The notes under the pieces were generated by a model that saw only the letters and a list, made by a program, of their open reading frames with translations, was not told the origin of the DNA and did no database searches. DNA of 64,000 nucleotides, from positions 132,492 to 196,491 of the forward strand of contig CAKPDH010000003.1 in NCBI GenBank assembly GCA_934148845.1, given 5' to 3'. The translations under genes and the position numbers were made by a program. Source of the stretch: an uncultured Bacilli bacterium. Lineage in GTDB: Bacteria; Bacillota_I; Bacilli_A; RF39; UBA660. Shown here piece after piece: positions 1 to 7,685 of this stretch (the stretch's first letter is position 1; every line of letters begins with the position of its first letter).

Positions 1-1412
1 TTTTAGATAGTGAAATTAAAAATAGAGTAGATTTAAGAGATAAAGTAATATTTACTATAGATGGTGATGATACCAAGGATATAGATGATGCAATAAGTAT
101 AGAAAAACTTAATAATGGAAATTATAAACTAGGTGTACATATTGCTGATGTAAGTTACTATGTAAAAGAAAATAGTGCACTAGATAGTTGTGCATATAGA
201 AGAGGAACTAGTGTTTATTTAGCTAATACAGTTATTCCAATGCTTCCACACGAGTTATCAAATGGAATTTGTTCATTAAATCCTGGTGTTCCTAGATTAG
301 CTATTAGTTGTATTATGGAAATAGATAGTAATGGTGAAGTTATTGATTATGATATAGTTGAAAGTGTTATAAAATCAAATATTCAAATGACTTATAAAAA
401 AGTTAATAGTATACTAGAGGATAATGTAATACCTGAAGGTTATGAAAATTATGTAGAAAGTTTAAGATTTATGAGTGAGCTTGCGGATATTCTTAGAGCT
501 AATAAAGTAAGAAAAGGATATATTGATTTTGAAATTGATGAACCTAAAATTATAACAGATGAAAATGGTAAAGCTATTGATGTTGTATTAAGAGAACGTG
601 GTACTGGTGAAAAATTGATTGAAGACTTTATGATAGCTGCTAATGAGGTTGTTGCAACTCATATATCGTATATGGATTATCCATTTATCTATCGTGTTCA
701 TGGAGAACCTAATGAAGAAAAGATAAATAGTTTTTTAAGTTTTATAAATATATTAGGATATAAAGTAAGTAAAATAAAAAAAATAACTCCTAAGTCAATG
801 CAAAATCTCTTAAATGAATTAAAAGATGTAAAAGAATATCCTATATTATCATCATTATTATTACGTAGTATGCAAAAGGCAGTATATGATAAAAATAATA
901 TAGGACATTTTGGTCTTGCAAGTAAATGTTATACACATTTTACATCACCCATAAGAAGATATCCGGATTTAACGGTACATAGACTACTTAGAACGTATTT
1001 ATTTAATAGAAATACAAATTTAGATACTATTAAATATTGGGATCAAAAATTAACTCCTCTTGCTTTACATACATCAGAAAGAGAAAGAGCTTCAGTTGAA
1101 TGTGAAAGAGATGTTGACGATATGAAAATGGCTGAATATATGGAATCTCATATAGGTGAATCATTTAAAGGCATTGTATCTGGTGTGGTTAGTTTTGGTA
1201 TGTTTATAGAACTTCCAAATAAAATAGAGGGATTAATTAGAATAGAGGATTTAAAAGATGATTATTACAGATATGATGAGTCTACTTTTTCACTTGTTGG
1301 AAATAAAAATAAGAGAGGATATAGACTAGGAGATCCAGTAAATGTTATAGTAAAATCAGCTAGTAAGTTAAATCATACTATAGATTTCTTAATAGATAAA
1401 ACTAATAATTAA
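1..1412 (+). CDS. rnr: Ribonuclease R, 5' end outside the window
   Basis: The frame is open from base 3, and the visible part covers the RNB catalytic domain and a C-terminal S1 domain of a processive 3'-5' exoribonuclease. Near its start it carries the acidic motif DGDDTKDIDDAI, whose aspartates bind the catalytic magnesium in this family. The RNB core continues through HFTSPIRRYPDL, and the S1 domain begins around GIVSGVVSFGMFIEL. The first ATG that fits an isolated ORF (position 240) lies inside the RNB domain and is not the true start. RNase R degrades structured RNA and cooperates with SmpB and tmRNA, both encoded in this window. A hairpin terminator follows the stop. Confidence 0.95.
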   Translation, partial: LDSEIKNRVDLRDKVIFTIDGDDTKDIDDAISIEKLNNGNYKLGVHIADVSYYVKENSALDSCAYRRGTSVYLANTVIPMLPHELSNGICSLNPGVPRLAISCIMEIDSNGEVIDYDIVESVIKSNIQMTYKKVNSILEDNVIPEGYENYVESLRFMSELADILRANKVRKGYIDFEIDEPKIITDENGKAIDVVLRERGTGEKLIEDFMIAANEVVATHISYMDYPFIYRVHGEPNEEKINSFLSFINILGYKVSKIKKITPKSMQNLLNELKDVKEYPILSSLLLRSMQKAVYDKNNIGHFGLASKCYTHFTSPIRRYPDLTVHRLLRTYLFNRNTNLDTIKYWDQKLTPLALHTSERERASVECERDVDDMKMAEYMESHIGESFKGIVSGVVSFGMFIELPNKIEGLIRIEDLKDDYYRYDESTFSLVGNKNKRGYRLGDPVNVIVKSASKLNHTIDFLIDKTNN

Positions 1413-1420
1413 ATTTAATG

Positions 1421-1454
1421 AAGTGAATACTAATGATTGTAATTCACTTTTTTC
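1421..1454 (+). terminator. Terminator after rnr
   Basis: Stem AAGTGAAT/ATTCACTT with a 12-nt loop, followed by a T run. It starts nine bases after the rnr stop. Confidence 0.75.
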
Positions 1455-1521
1455 TTGTTTTCATATAATTAACTTTATAGACTTTTTATATATTATAGTT
1501 TATAATTAATATGGTGAGACT

Positions 1522-2658
1522 ATGAAAAGACGAAAGATAAAAAAAAGAAGGCTCAAAAAAGGATTTAAATTAATTATATTTATAGTATTACTTTCTACTA
1601 TAGGTATATTTTTATACAATAATAATTTAAAAAGTAATAATAATAAAAATAAAAATGATAATTCTATAGAAGTAATAGATAAAAAAGATACTAATATAGA
1701 AAATAAAGATAAAAAATTATCTTTAATAGCTGTTGGAGATGTACTTATTCACGAAAGTGTATATAAAGATGCATATGTTAATGGTAGATATGATTTTGGA
1801 AAAATGTTTAAACGTATAAAACCTATAATAAGTAAATATGATTTAAAGTTTTGTAATCAGGAGTCTACTATTGGTGGTACAGCTCTTGGTATAAGTGGAT
1901 ATCCTAGTTTTAATTCACCAGATGAAATAGGTGATGAAATGGTTAATTTAGGTTTTAATTTAGTAAGTCTTGCGAATAATCATGCATTTGATAAAGGAGA
2001 GAATGCAATATTATATTCAAATAGTTATTGGAAGACAAAGGATGTAATAACTTCAGGATCATACTCAAGTTCTGGTGAAGCAAATGATATTAAAGTATAT
2101 GAAAAAAAAGGAATAAAGTATGCATTTTTATCATATACGACTAGTTCTAATAGAAAAGTTACAAAAGATTATTTAGTAAATATGTATAGTGCCGAAAAAG
2201 CACGTATGGATATAGAAAAAGTAAAAGATAAAGTTGATTTAATAATTGTGTCTATGCACTGGGGAATAGAGTATTCACATGATGTATCTGAAAGTCAAAA
2301 ACAGATAGCTGAGTATTTGTCAAGTTTAGGAGTAAATCTAATTATAGGTCATCATCCTCACGTAGTACAGCCAGTTACATATGTAGGAAATACATTAGTA
2401 ATATATTCATTAGGTAATTTTATTTCAAATCAATTATCTATAAATTTAGATAGAGGAATTGGACTTATGGTTGGTGTAGATATAATTGTAAATGAAGATG
2501 GTGTTAGTTTTAAAAACTTATATAAAGAATTAATTTTAGCTTATGCTTTAAATAGTACTAATTTTGAAGTAATACCATTTTCACAACTTAATAATAATCT
2601 GTTAAATAATTATGAAAGTGTTAATGAAAAATATATGAAGTATGTAAATGGTGAATAA
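1522..2658 (+). CDS. CapA/PgsA-family membrane-anchored metallophosphatase-like protein
   Basis: 378 aa. A lysine/arginine-rich N-terminus is followed by one membrane segment (about residues 16-34) and an Asn/Lys-rich linker, so the main domain lies outside the cell. That domain carries the PGA_cap (CapA) pattern: AVGDVLIHE, FCNQEST, SLANNHAFDKG, VSMHWGIEYS and GHHPHVVQP. The histidines and aspartates fit the calcineurin-like phosphoesterase fold of the family. CapA/PgsA proteins take part in poly-gamma-glutamate production in some Bacillus, but no capB/capC partners are seen here, so the substrate is unknown. The start is ATG after GGTGAG. The frameshifted small membrane gene begins directly after its stop. 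Confidence 0.88.
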   Translation: MKRRKIKKRRLKKGFKLIIFIVLLSTIGIFLYNNNLKSNNNKNKNDNSIEVIDKKDTNIENKDKKLSLIAVGDVLIHESVYKDAYVNGRYDFGKMFKRIKPIISKYDLKFCNQESTIGGTALGISGYPSFNSPDEIGDEMVNLGFNLVSLANNHAFDKGENAILYSNSYWKTKDVITSGSYSSSGEANDIKVYEKKGIKYAFLSYTTSSNRKVTKDYLVNMYSAEKARMDIEKVKDKVDLIIVSMHWGIEYSHDVSESQKQIAEYLSSLGVNLIIGHHPHVVQPVTYVGNTLVIYSLGNFISNQLSINLDRGIGLMVGVDIIVNEDGVSFKNLYKELILAYALNSTNFEVIPFSQLNNNLLNNYESVNEKYMKYVNGE

Positions 2659-2969
2659 ATGAAGTGTAAAATTATAATAATAGGTGTATTAGCTTGTATA
2701 GTAACCCTTTTAATATTTTATTTACACTCATTTAATAAGAAAAACAATAAAAAAATAGATATATCAAACCTGTTTGACGATAGTAAATCAAGAATAGTTA
2801 GTGTAATATCAAAGGAAAATATACTTTAATTTATACATATTCAACTAAAAGATATACTAATTTTAAAGTTATGTATTTTGATAAATTAACAAGTGATATT
2901 TTAAAAAATTATGATAAAATAAATAATGAATATTTAAATATTGTTACAAGTGAGGTTAATTATGATTGA
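2659..2969 (+). pseudogene. Small single-pass membrane protein gene, frameshifted
   Basis: An ATG abutting the CapA-like stop opens a 56-codon frame (MKCKIIIIGVLACIV...) with an N-terminal membrane segment, ending at 2829. Without a gap, another frame continues with coding-like sequence (LIYTYSTKRYTNF... to ...EVNYD) and stops at 2969, overlapping the smpB start by eight bases. One missing base near 2815-2830 would join the halves into a protein of about 100 aa. Either the gene is broken or the sequence has an indel. No family is recognised. Confidence 0.5.
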
Positions 2970-3405
2970 GATAAAAAATAAAAAAGCATATTATGATTAT
3001 TTTATAGAAGAAGAAATAGAATGTGGTATCGTATTAAAAGGTACTGAGATTAAATCTATAAGAGATGGATTATCTAATATTAAAGATTGTTATGCTATTA
3101 TAAAAAATGGCGAAGTATTTTTACTTAATATGTATGTTTCTAAGTATAAAGATGGTGGTGTATTTAACCATGATGAAAGAAGAACTAGAAAATTATTACT
3201 TAATAAAAAAGAAATATATAAGTTAAGAGATAAGTTAAATATAAGTGGATATACATTAGTGCCACTTAAACTATATTTTAAGAATAACAAAGTTAAAGTA
3301 TTGTTAGGACTTGCTAAGGGTAAAAAAAACTATGATAAAAGAAATTCTATAAAAGAAAGAGATATAAAAAAAGAAATGAGTAAATATGAGAAGAAAAGTT
3401 TATAG
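2962..3405 (+). CDS. smpB: SsrA-binding protein SmpB
   Basis: 147 aa from the ATG at 2962, preceded by GTGAGG. It is the OB-fold partner of tmRNA that positions it in the A site of stalled ribosomes. Family motifs are clear: an N-terminal KKAYYDYFIEEEIECGIVL, GTEIKSIRDG, the region with YKDGGVFNHDERRTRKLLL, and the basic C-terminal tail starting at LGLAKGKKNYDKR, which enters the decoding centre. A TTG start at 2941 is possible but would add seven residues foreign to the family. The gene lies downstream of rnr as in many Firmicutes, although two other genes are inserted between them. The ssrA gene is at 57.5 kb. Confidence 0.96.
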   Translation: MIEIKNKKAYYDYFIEEEIECGIVLKGTEIKSIRDGLSNIKDCYAIIKNGEVFLLNMYVSKYKDGGVFNHDERRTRKLLLNKKEIYKLRDKLNISGYTLVPLKLYFKNNKVKVLLGLAKGKKNYDKRNSIKERDIKKEMSKYEKKSL

Positions 3406-3420
3406 TTTCTTTTCTTTTTT
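3391..3420 (+). terminator. Terminator after smpB
   Basis: Stem AAGAAAAG/CTTTTCTT followed by Ts. The left arm lies within the last smpB codons. Confidence 0.55.
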
Positions 3421-3425
3421 TACCA

Positions 3426-3434
3426 TGATATAAT
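3426..3434 (+). promoter_or_regulatory. Extended -10 promoter for nfo
   Basis: TGATATAAT, an extended -10 element, lies 15 bases upstream of the nfo ATG. No good -35 is seen, and the predicted leader is under 10 nt. Confidence 0.45.
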
Positions 3435-3449
3435 TATATAGGTGATATA

Positions 3450-4310
3450 ATGGATTTAATAATAGGTTCACATGTTTCGTTTACAAAAGATAGTCAATTA
3501 CTTGGATCGGTATTAGAAGCATTAAAATATAATTCTAACACATTTATGTTTTACACAGGTGCTCCTCAAAATACAAAAAGAGCTTTAATTGACGAAAATA
3601 AAACAAAAGAAGCAATTAAGCTTATGAAAGAAAATAATATAGATATAAATAATGTTGTAGTTCACGCACCATATATCTTAAATCTTGCAAATTCTAAAAA
3701 TTATGATTTTAATGTTTCATTTTTAAAAGAAGAAATAAAAAGAGTACAAAGTTTAGGTGTAAAGTATATAGTGCTTCATCCCGGAAGTCATGTAGGTCTT
3801 GGAGTAGATTTAGGTATAAAAAATATTATATCTGCTTTAAATGATTCATTAAGTTCAAATGATAATGTTGTTATATGTCTTGAAACTATGGCTGGTAAAG
3901 GTACAGAATTAGGTGCTTGTTTTGATGAATTAAAACGTATTATAGATGGTGTAGTACTAAAAGATAAAATAGGTGTATGTATGGATACTTGTCACTTAAA
4001 CGACGCAGGATATAACTTAAAAGATTTTAATCTAATATTAGATGAATTTTCAAATAAAATAGGACTAGATTATTTAAAGGTTATTCATATAAATGATTCT
4101 AAAAATACCATTTCTTCACATAAAGATAGACATGAAAATATAGGATTTGGGTATATTGGATTTGATACATTGATTAATATTATATATAATGATAACTTAA
4201 AAAAAGTTCCTAAAATATTAGAAACTCCTTACGTAGATTTAAAGCCTCCATATAAAGAGGAAATAGAAATGATTAGAAAAAAAGAATTTAATAAAGATGT
4301 ATTTAAGTAG
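3450..4310 (+). CDS. nfo: Endonuclease IV (AP endonuclease)
   Basis: 286 aa, normal length for this TIM-barrel enzyme, which uses three zinc ions to cut DNA 5' of abasic sites in base excision repair. Metal-ligand motifs appear in order: IGSHVSF at the N-terminus, VVHAPYILNLA, LHPGSHVG, ICLETMAGKG, VCMDTCHLNDAGY, VIHINDSK with HKDRHENIG, and the final ILETPY. The ATG follows GGTGATATA. In Bacillus subtilis nfo (yqfS) is followed by yqfT; here a YqfT-like gene follows on the opposite strand. Confidence 0.96.
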   Translation: MDLIIGSHVSFTKDSQLLGSVLEALKYNSNTFMFYTGAPQNTKRALIDENKTKEAIKLMKENNIDINNVVVHAPYILNLANSKNYDFNVSFLKEEIKRVQSLGVKYIVLHPGSHVGLGVDLGIKNIISALNDSLSSNDNVVICLETMAGKGTELGACFDELKRIIDGVVLKDKIGVCMDTCHLNDAGYNLKDFNLILDEFSNKIGLDYLKVIHINDSKNTISSHKDRHENIGFGYIGFDTLINIIYNDNLKKVPKILETPYVDLKPPYKEEIEMIRKKEFNKDVFK

Positions 4311-4313
4311 ATA

Positions 4314-4574
4314 TTAAAATAAATAATTTTTATATCTATTTTTATAGTAATTAAATAAATCTTTTATTTTTTTAGAACTTTCTAAATTTATATTAGAATC
4401 AAGATTATCTAAATATTTATCTGAATTATTTATAATATCTTCCCAGTTATTTTTAACAAGATTAAATATATAATTTAACTCAGTCTCATTAAGATTAATT
4501 TTATTATCTAAAAGAAATTTACTTAGTTTATCTATTTTTAATAAATCTATATAATTCTGTATTAGATTTTTCAT
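4314..4574 (-). CDS. YqfT-like (DUF2624-type) small protein
   Basis: 86 aa, acidic/lysine-rich and predicted mostly helical. Its length and pattern (a short N-terminal helix, then DKLSKFLLDNKINLNETELNYI, then SSKKIKDLF near the end) resemble DUF2624/YqfT as I remember it, and yqfT is the usual nfo neighbour. The match is by pattern and position only, so it stays tentative. GGTGA precedes the ATG on the reverse strand. The gene converges on nfo with three bases between the stops. No function is known for the family. Confidence 0.55.
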   Translation of the reverse strand: MKNLIQNYIDLLKIDKLSKFLLDNKINLNETELNYIFNLVKNNWEDIINNSDKYLDNLDSNINLESSKKIKDLFNYYKNRYKNYLF

Positions 4575-4639
4575 ATATTCACCAATATAATATATGATTA
4601 AATAAATAAATAATGAATAAAATAATAGTAGGTGATTTT

Positions 4640-4705
4640 ATGCATAAATATAAATTATACTTTTTTCAATTAAATAAAGTGAAATTTGAAAAGAAATATA
4701 AATAG
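4640..4705 (+). CDS. 21-codon upstream ORF overlapping the PBP start
   Basis: ATG at 4640 follows a strong AGGTGA site and opens a 21-residue basic peptide (MHKYKLYFFQ...) that stops at 4705, 20 bases inside the PBP gene in another frame. The PBP itself starts at a weak TTG (4686) with no clear ribosome site, so translation of this ORF may feed the PBP start. Alternatively, a one-base indel separates this true N-terminus from the PBP frame. Confidence 0.4.
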   Translation: MHKYKLYFFQLNKVKFEKKYK

Positions 4706-6749
4706 ATATACGTATTTAAAAAGACGAATAAATATAGAAGAAATAATTGAAAAAAGGTATAAAATATTAATTGTATTAATTATATGTATGATGCTTACAA
4801 TAAGTGTTAAATTATTTTCTATTCAAATATTAAATAATAAATATTATAATAAAAAATTAGAATCACTTACAGTTAAGACATTTTATAGTGATTCTTCTCC
4901 TAGGGGAAGAATATATGATAGAAATGGTGTAGTTATTGTTGATAATAAATCTAGAAAAGTTATATCATATAAGAAAGATTCAAGTATTACTACTGAGAGG
5001 GAAATAAGTTTAGCTTATCTTTTATCCACATATATTGATGTTGATTATAGTAAGTTAACTGATAATATGTTAAGAGAGTTCTGGGTATTAAATAATAAAA
5101 GTAAATCATTAAAAAAAATAACAGATGATGAATGGAAGGCTTTAAAACTTAGAAAACTTACACAAAGTGATATCAATAAATTAAAAATAAAACGAGTAAC
5201 AGATGAAGAATTAAGTATGTATAATGATGAAGATAGAGAAGCCTGTTATATATATAATTTAATGAATAGAGGATATTATTATACAGAGAAAATAATAAAA
5301 AATGTTGATGTTACTGATTTAGAGTATGCAAATGTAGCTGTAAATTTAGATAAGTTACCTGGTTTTAGTGTTAAACTTGATTGGGAAAGGTATTATCCAT
5401 ATGATAACGTATTTAGAAGTATACTAGGTACTGTATCTAATAGTACATCAGGAATTCCTTATAATATGAAAGATTATTATTTAAAAGAAGGTTATGCTTT
5501 AAACGACAGAGTTGGTTTAAGCTATATAGAGTATCAATATGAAAACTATCTTAAGGGTAAAAAAGCTAAATATAAGCTTAATGATGATGGAAGTTATACT
5601 GAAATAGAAAAGGGAAGTAGAGGTAATGATTTAGTACTTACTATAGATATTGAATTACAAAAAGAAGTAGAAAAAATATTAGAAGAAGAATTAATCAAAG
5701 CTAAATCTGAAAAATATACAGAATATTTTGATAAATCATACGTAATAATAAACGATCCAAACACAGGAGAAATACTAGCAATGGCTGGTAAACAAATAGT
5801 TAAAACGGATTCTGGATATTCAATATTAGATTATACTCCTGGGGTATTTACATCATCAGTTACACCAGGTTCTGTTGTAAAAGGAGCATCACATATTGTT
5901 GGGTATAATACTGGTGCACTTAAAATAGGAGAAGTAAGAAAAGATGAATGCATGAAAATAGCATCAACACCTATTAAATGTTCATTTAAAACTTATGGTA
6001 ATATAGATGATTTACAAGCTTTACAATATTCTTCAAATATATATCAGTTTTATACTGCAATAAATGTAGGTGGTGGGGTGTATAAATATAATGCTCCTCT
6101 AGTAATAGATGAAAGCGCATTTGATACATATAGAAATACATTTGCATCATTTGGACTTGGAGTAAAAACAGGTATAGATCTTCCAAATGAATCTTTAGGA
6201 TATAAAGGTACAAGTAGACTATCTGGATTGCTTTTAGATTTTTCAATAGGTCAATATGATACATATACTCCAATTCAAATAGCACAATACATGTCTACAA
6301 TAGCAACCGGTAATAGACTTCAACCACATGTACTAAAAGCAGTATTTAGCAGTAAGAATGAAAAATTTAAAGATGTAGTGTATGAATTTGAACCACATAT
6401 ATTAAATACATTAGATACAGAAAAAAAATATTTAGATAGAGTAAAAATGGGACTTAAGCTTGTTATGTCATCAGGAACTGGAGCATCATATATAGATAAA
6501 AAATATAATGCAGCAGGAAAAACAGGTACTGCACAGAGCTTTATTGATACAGATAAAGATAACAAAATAGATACAGCAACTACAACAGCAACATTCTCAG
6601 CTTATGCTCCTTATGATGATCCTAAAGTAGTTTTTACTGTAATATCACCTGATGTATCACTAGATAGTATATCTTATAATCAAATGTCAAAAGTTAATAA
6701 TAGGATAACCAAAAGAGTAAGTCAAAAATATTTCGATATTTATGGATAA
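4686..6749 (+). CDS. Class B penicillin-binding protein (transpeptidase)
   Basis: 687 aa. A basic cytoplasmic tail and one membrane segment (about residues 26-48) precede the dimerisation domain, which has the SPRGRIYDRNG motif. The transpeptidase domain has all three active-site motifs: SVVK at S396, SSN at 449-451 and KTGT at 612-615. It cross-links peptidoglycan outside the membrane and is a beta-lactam target. No PASTA domains are seen. It could be the elongation (PBP2) or division (FtsI/SpoVD) enzyme; no neighbouring rod or fts gene decides this. The start is TTG at 4686 and may depend on the upstream ORF at 4640. Confidence 0.9.
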   Translation: MKRNINRYTYLKRRINIEEIIEKRYKILIVLIICMMLTISVKLFSIQILNNKYYNKKLESLTVKTFYSDSSPRGRIYDRNGVVIVDNKSRKVISYKKDSSITTEREISLAYLLSTYIDVDYSKLTDNMLREFWVLNNKSKSLKKITDDEWKALKLRKLTQSDINKLKIKRVTDEELSMYNDEDREACYIYNLMNRGYYYTEKIIKNVDVTDLEYANVAVNLDKLPGFSVKLDWERYYPYDNVFRSILGTVSNSTSGIPYNMKDYYLKEGYALNDRVGLSYIEYQYENYLKGKKAKYKLNDDGSYTEIEKGSRGNDLVLTIDIELQKEVEKILEEELIKAKSEKYTEYFDKSYVIINDPNTGEILAMAGKQIVKTDSGYSILDYTPGVFTSSVTPGSVVKGASHIVGYNTGALKIGEVRKDECMKIASTPIKCSFKTYGNIDDLQALQYSSNIYQFYTAINVGGGVYKYNAPLVIDESAFDTYRNTFASFGLGVKTGIDLPNESLGYKGTSRLSGLLLDFSIGQYDTYTPIQIAQYMSTIATGNRLQPHVLKAVFSSKNEKFKDVVYEFEPHILNTLDTEKKYLDRVKMGLKLVMSSGTGASYIDKKYNAAGKTGTAQSFIDTDKDNKIDTATTTATFSAYAPYDDPKVVFTVISPDVSLDSISYNQMSKVNNRITKRVSQKYFDIYG

Positions 6750-6829
6750 TAAATACATATTAATTGTGTAAATATTCAAATAAATGTTAAATTAAATAAT
6801 ATAATATAAAAAAAGTTAATTAAAATGCT

Positions 6830-6857
6830 TTGAAATTTATAGATAATTTGTTATAAT
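6830..6857 (+). promoter_or_regulatory. Promoter of rpmG-efp
   Basis: TTGAAA (6830-6835), 16-nt spacer, TATAAT (6852-6857), followed by AAGGAGG and the rpmG ATG at 6889. Confidence 0.7.
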
Positions 6858-6888
6858 ATATTGGAATGTTGAAAAAGGAGGAAATATT

Positions 6889-7056
6889 ATGGCAAAAAAA
6901 GGAGAAGCTAGACAAAGAATAACTTTAAAATGTGCTTCATGCGCTAATGAAAGCTATCGTACAGAAAAAAACAAAAAAAATACAACTGAACGTTTAGAAT
7001 TAAATAAATTCTGTCCAAAATGTAGAAAAAGTACTCTTCATAAAGAAACAAAATAA
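6889..7056 (+). CDS. rpmG: Ribosomal protein L33
   Basis: 55 aa, shorter than many ORF cut-offs. It starts [18 protein letters not shown] and carries two CxxC pairs (CASC, and CPKC near the end), so it is the zinc-binding form of L33 in the large ribosomal subunit. The ATG follows a perfect AAGGAGG and a strong promoter. The gene lies 19 bases upstream of efp, probably in one transcript, which joins two translation functions. Confidence 0.95.
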   Translation: MAKKGEARQRITLKCASCANESYRTEKNKKNTTERLELNKFCPKCRKSTLHKETK

Positions 7057-7075
7057 TATATAAAGGAGGAAAATA

Positions 7076-7633
7076 ATGTTTAATGTAAACGATATAAAAA
7101 ATGGAATGACAATCCTTTTTGAGGATAATATTTATACTGTTTTAGAGTTTTCTCATGTTAAACCAGGAAAAGGTGCAGCCTTTGTTCAAATGAAATTAAA
7201 AAATTTGCGTACTGGTTCTATAGTAGAAAAAAGATTCAACTCTGGTGTAAAACTTGAAAAAGCAATGGTTCAAAAAGTTGGAATGCAATTTTTATATGCT
7301 AATGGTGATTCTTATAATTTTATGAATATGGAAACATATGAACAAATTGAATTAACTAAAGACCAACTTGGTGATAATGTAAACTATTTAAAAGAAGGAT
7401 TAGACGTTTTAATTTCATTTTATGAAGGTGAATTATTAGGTATAATTTTACCAGCACAAGTAGATCTTAAAGTTATAAAGACTGAACCTGCTGTAAAAGG
7501 TAATACAACTAATAATGCTACTAAAGATGCTACTTTAGAAACTGGATTAGTAATTAGAGTACCATTATTTATTGAACAAGATGAAGTTGTATCTGTATAT
7601 ACTGCAGATGGTAAATATGCTTCAAGAGCATAA
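7076..7633 (+). CDS. efp: Elongation factor P
   Basis: 185 aa, full length, with the three beta-barrel domains of EF-P, which binds ribosomes stalled at polyproline and promotes peptide bond formation. The domain I loop is KPGKGAAF, with Lys32 at the tip; in Bacillus this lysine is modified and enters the peptidyl transferase centre. The C-terminal domain has TGLVIRVPLFI and ends GKYASRA. The ATG follows AAAGGAGG. It is cotranscribed with rpmG and ends at a strong terminator. Confidence 0.97.
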   Translation: MFNVNDIKNGMTILFEDNIYTVLEFSHVKPGKGAAFVQMKLKNLRTGSIVEKRFNSGVKLEKAMVQKVGMQFLYANGDSYNFMNMETYEQIELTKDQLGDNVNYLKEGLDVLISFYEGELLGIILPAQVDLKVIKTEPAVKGNTTNNATKDATLETGLVIRVPLFIEQDEVVSVYTADGKYASRA

Positions 7634-7660
7634 ACATAATTTAACGATTATGTTTTTTTT
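7632..7660 (+). terminator. Terminator after efp
   Basis: Stem AAACATAAT/ATTATGTTT, six-base loop, then a T run. The recD2 -10 element begins right after it. Confidence 0.8.
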
Positions 7661-7661
7661 A

Positions 7662-7670
7662 TGCTATAAT
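7662..7670 (+). promoter_or_regulatory. Extended -10 promoter of recD2
   Basis: TGCTATAAT ends 15 bases before the recD2 ATG, giving a leader of only about 9-10 nt that starts at the GGTGG ribosome site. No good -35 is seen. Confidence 0.45.
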
Positions 7671-7685
7671 ATACTTGGTGGTTTT

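Noticed and set aside
1522..2658. Poly-gamma-glutamate capsule operon
   Set aside because: Only the CapA-like gene is present; no capB or capC partner.
5986..6565. Reverse-strand ORFs inside the PBP gene
   Set aside because: They overlap the transpeptidase motifs on the other strand and lack ribosome sites.
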